This document shows, one piece after another, positions 62,594 to 64,000 of a stretch of 64,000 nt of DNA. The stretch comes from JAGFIY01 sp964499285 (lineage in GTDB: Bacteria > Bacteroidota > Ignavibacteria > Ignavibacteriales > Melioribacteraceae): assembly GCA_964499285.1 (NCBI GenBank), contig CAZCLA010000002.1, forward strand, positions 103,964 to 167,963. Direction: 5' to 3'. Made by a program: the position numbers and the translations under genes. How positions within the stretch are numbered: position 1 is the first letter of the stretch; each line of letters starts with the position of its first letter. The notes beneath the pieces were generated by a model. It saw nothing but the letters and a program-made list of their open reading frames with translations, did no database searches and was not told the origin of the DNA.

Positions 62594-63883
62594 ATGAATA
62601 CGAGCAAGAGCGAACTATTATTTATCGAAGCACAAAAATATATTCCGGGCGGAGTTAATTCCCCGGTAAGAGCGTTTAAGTCAGTAGGCGGAAACCCACT
62701 ATTTATTTCCTCCGCAAAAGGTTCAAAACTTATTGATGCAGACGGAAACGAGTTTATTGATTATATCGGAAGTTGGGGACCTCATTTATTCGGACACAAT
62801 CCTTCTTTCATAAAAGATGCGCTTTTAAATCAAATTGAAAATGGTGTGAGTTTCGGCGCTCCGACAAATCTCGAAGTTGAAATGGCTAAGCTTATAATTG
62901 ATCTTGTGCCTTCGGTAGAACTTGTACGTATGGTAAACAGCGGTACGGAAGCAACTATGAGCGCAATTAGAGCGGCGCGGGGATTTACCGGGAAGGAGAA
63001 ATTTATAAAGTTCGAAGGATGTTATCATGGACATGCTGATTACTTTTTAATAAAAGCAGGTTCGGGGGCTTTAACTCTCGGCGTTCCGACAAGTCCCGGT
63101 GTTACAAAAGGAAACGCGCGGGACACTTTGACCGCTGACTATAATGACATAACTTCTGTTAAAAAATTAATTGCCGCAAACAGAAACGAGATTGCAGCAA
63201 TTATTATTGAGCCTATTGCAGGCAATATGGGTGTTATACCTGCAGATAAAGAATTTTTAACTGAGCTGCGTGAAATCTGCACGCGGGAAAATATTGTGTT
63301 GATCTTTGACGAAGTTATGACCGGATTCAGAGTTGCTAAAGGCGGCGCACAAGAAGTGCTTGGAATTACTCCCGATTTATCGACTTTCGGAAAAATAATA
63401 GGGGGCGGACTTCCCGTTGGAGCTTTCGGCGGGAAAAAAGAAATTATGGAAAAAATTGCACCAAGCGGACCTGTATATCAAGCCGGAACTTTAAGCGGAA
63501 ATCCATTGGCAATGTCTGCCGGTTATGCCGCTCTAAAATATATTAAAGATAATCCAGGCATTTATAACATACTTGAAGAAAAATCAAAATATTTAGAAGA
63601 AGGATTTAAGGATAATTTAAAATCATTGAAGAAAAATTACTTTATGACTCGAGTCGGCTCAATGAGCTGTATGTTCTTTACAGAAGATAATGTAAATGAT
63701 TTTAATTCCGCGGTTAAATCCGACACAACGAAATACGGAAAGTATTTTCACCAAATGTTGAAGCGGGGAATATATCTTGCACCGGCTCAATTTGAAGCAG
63801 TGTTTGTATCAACTTCTCACACAAAAGAAGACTTGGATAAAACAATTAAAGCCCATTATGAAGCACTGAAAGAAATTGAATGA
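62594..63883 (+). CDS. hemL: Glutamate-1-semialdehyde 2,1-aminomutase
   Basis: This PLP enzyme converts glutamate-1-semialdehyde to 5-aminolevulinate, completing the C5 route begun by HemA. The 429 residues show the N-terminal PGGVNSPVRAFKSVGG, VNSGTEATMSAIRAARG, the pyridine-binding IFDEVMTGFR and the PLP Lys267 in TFGKIIGGGLPVGAFGG. The gating loop LIKAGSGALTLGVPTSPGV distinguishes it from other class III aminotransferases. Ends the recognisable heme cluster. Confidence 0.97.
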   Translation: MNTSKSELLFIEAQKYIPGGVNSPVRAFKSVGGNPLFISSAKGSKLIDADGNEFIDYIGSWGPHLFGHNPSFIKDALLNQIENGVSFGAPTNLEVEMAKLIIDLVPSVELVRMVNSGTEATMSAIRAARGFTGKEKFIKFEGCYHGHADYFLIKAGSGALTLGVPTSPGVTKGNARDTLTADYNDITSVKKLIAANRNEIAAIIIEPIAGNMGVIPADKEFLTELREICTRENIVLIFDEVMTGFRVAKGGAQEVLGITPDLSTFGKIIGGGLPVGAFGGKKEIMEKIAPSGPVYQAGTLSGNPLAMSAGYAALKYIKDNPGIYNILEEKSKYLEEGFKDNLKSLKKNYFMTRVGSMSCMFFTEDNVNDFNSAVKSDTTKYGKYFHQMLKRGIYLAPAQFEAVFVSTSHTKEDLDKTIKAHYEALKEIE

Positions 63884-63933
63884 GAAAACTGATATTTTGA
63901 AGAAAAGTTTAGGAATTATAAAAATAAACTAAT

Positions 63934-64000
63934 TTGAGCAGAGTTTATCTCAACAGCAGCATTTTCTTGGTAACTATATTTTCGTCTGCTGTAAGCTTGT
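63934..64000 (+). CDS. Possible start of a secreted or membrane protein (truncated by window end)
   Basis: From a TTG at 63934 the frame reads LSRVYLNSSIFLVTIFSSAVSL and stays open to the window edge. A short polar N terminus followed by a hydrophobic run looks like a signal peptide or first membrane helix. Only 22 codons are visible, no strong ribosome site precedes it, and no function can be assigned. Confidence 0.3.
   Translation, partial: MSRVYLNSSIFLVTIFSSAVSL

Noticed and set aside
1..64000. CRISPR arrays, prophage, insertion sequences, tRNA or rRNA genes
   Set aside because: Intergenic gaps are all under about 210 bp and show no spaced repeats, transposase or integrase genes, or cloverleaf-like sequences that I could recognise by eye.

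Overview
The window looks like a draft-genome scaffold piece from a Gram-negative, probably facultatively anaerobic bacterium of the Bacteroidota/Chlorobiota side of the FCB group. The class Ignavibacteria is the best guess. The evidence is AT-rich DNA, a secreted subtilase ending in a type IX secretion (Por) sorting domain with an NYPNPFNP motif, many TTG/GTG starts with weak ribosome sites, HldD and heptosyltransferase-type envelope genes, outer-membrane barrels, and many multiheme c-type cytochromes. This lineage call is inference. There is a 100-N assembly gap at 60221-60320. I saw no tRNA, rRNA, CRISPR array, IS element or phage gene.

Layout. 1-840: 3' end of a membrane di-heme cytochrome b subunit. 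0.9-8.9 kb: DUF5916 barrel protein, T9SS subtilase, alpha/beta hydrolase, Nudix hydrolase and HldD. 9.0-18.3 kb: B12-dependent methionine synthase, CocE-type lipoprotein hydrolase, M29 aminopeptidase, arginine deiminase and a THUMP RNA methyltransferase. 18.3-20.8 kb (minus strand): FKBP lipoprotein, DUF456, DinB-like and GT2 genes. 20.8-26.1 kb: DUF2723 membrane glycosyltransferase, GT9, LOG and YjbQ. 26.2-32.2 kb: ornithine aminotransferase, a hybrid histidine kinase, and a PAP2/AMP nucleosidase operon. 32.2-38.0 kb: a TetR regulator divergent from a LolA-like/FtsX/FtsX/ATPase/barrel operon, with paired operator-like sites between them. 38-44.8 kb: EamA transporter, YbdG-like channel, an IorA-like TPP enzyme, cupin, DUF819, PspC, a small barrel, and chorismate mutase/prephenate dehydratase.

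44.9-52.9 kb is the most distinctive region. A tetraheme cytochrome, an outer-membrane barrel, a 14-heme cytochrome and a 7-heme lipoprotein form one tight operon. Next come a PAS/AAA+/Fis sigma-54 activator and, behind a near-consensus -24/-12 promoter with upstream repeats, an 11-heme lipoprotein cytochrome and a lipoprotein with two rhodanese domains. This reads as a cell-surface electron-transfer module, part of it under sigma-54 control and perhaps tied to sulfur chemistry.

53.6-63.9 kb is an essentially complete heme pathway: hemX/ccsA-like, hemA, C, D, E, N, H, Y, B, L. It lies directly beside the cytochromes that would consume the heme. The N gap removes the end of hemH and the start of hemY, so the long open frame across it is an artefact. 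The window ends at the possible start of another secreted protein.
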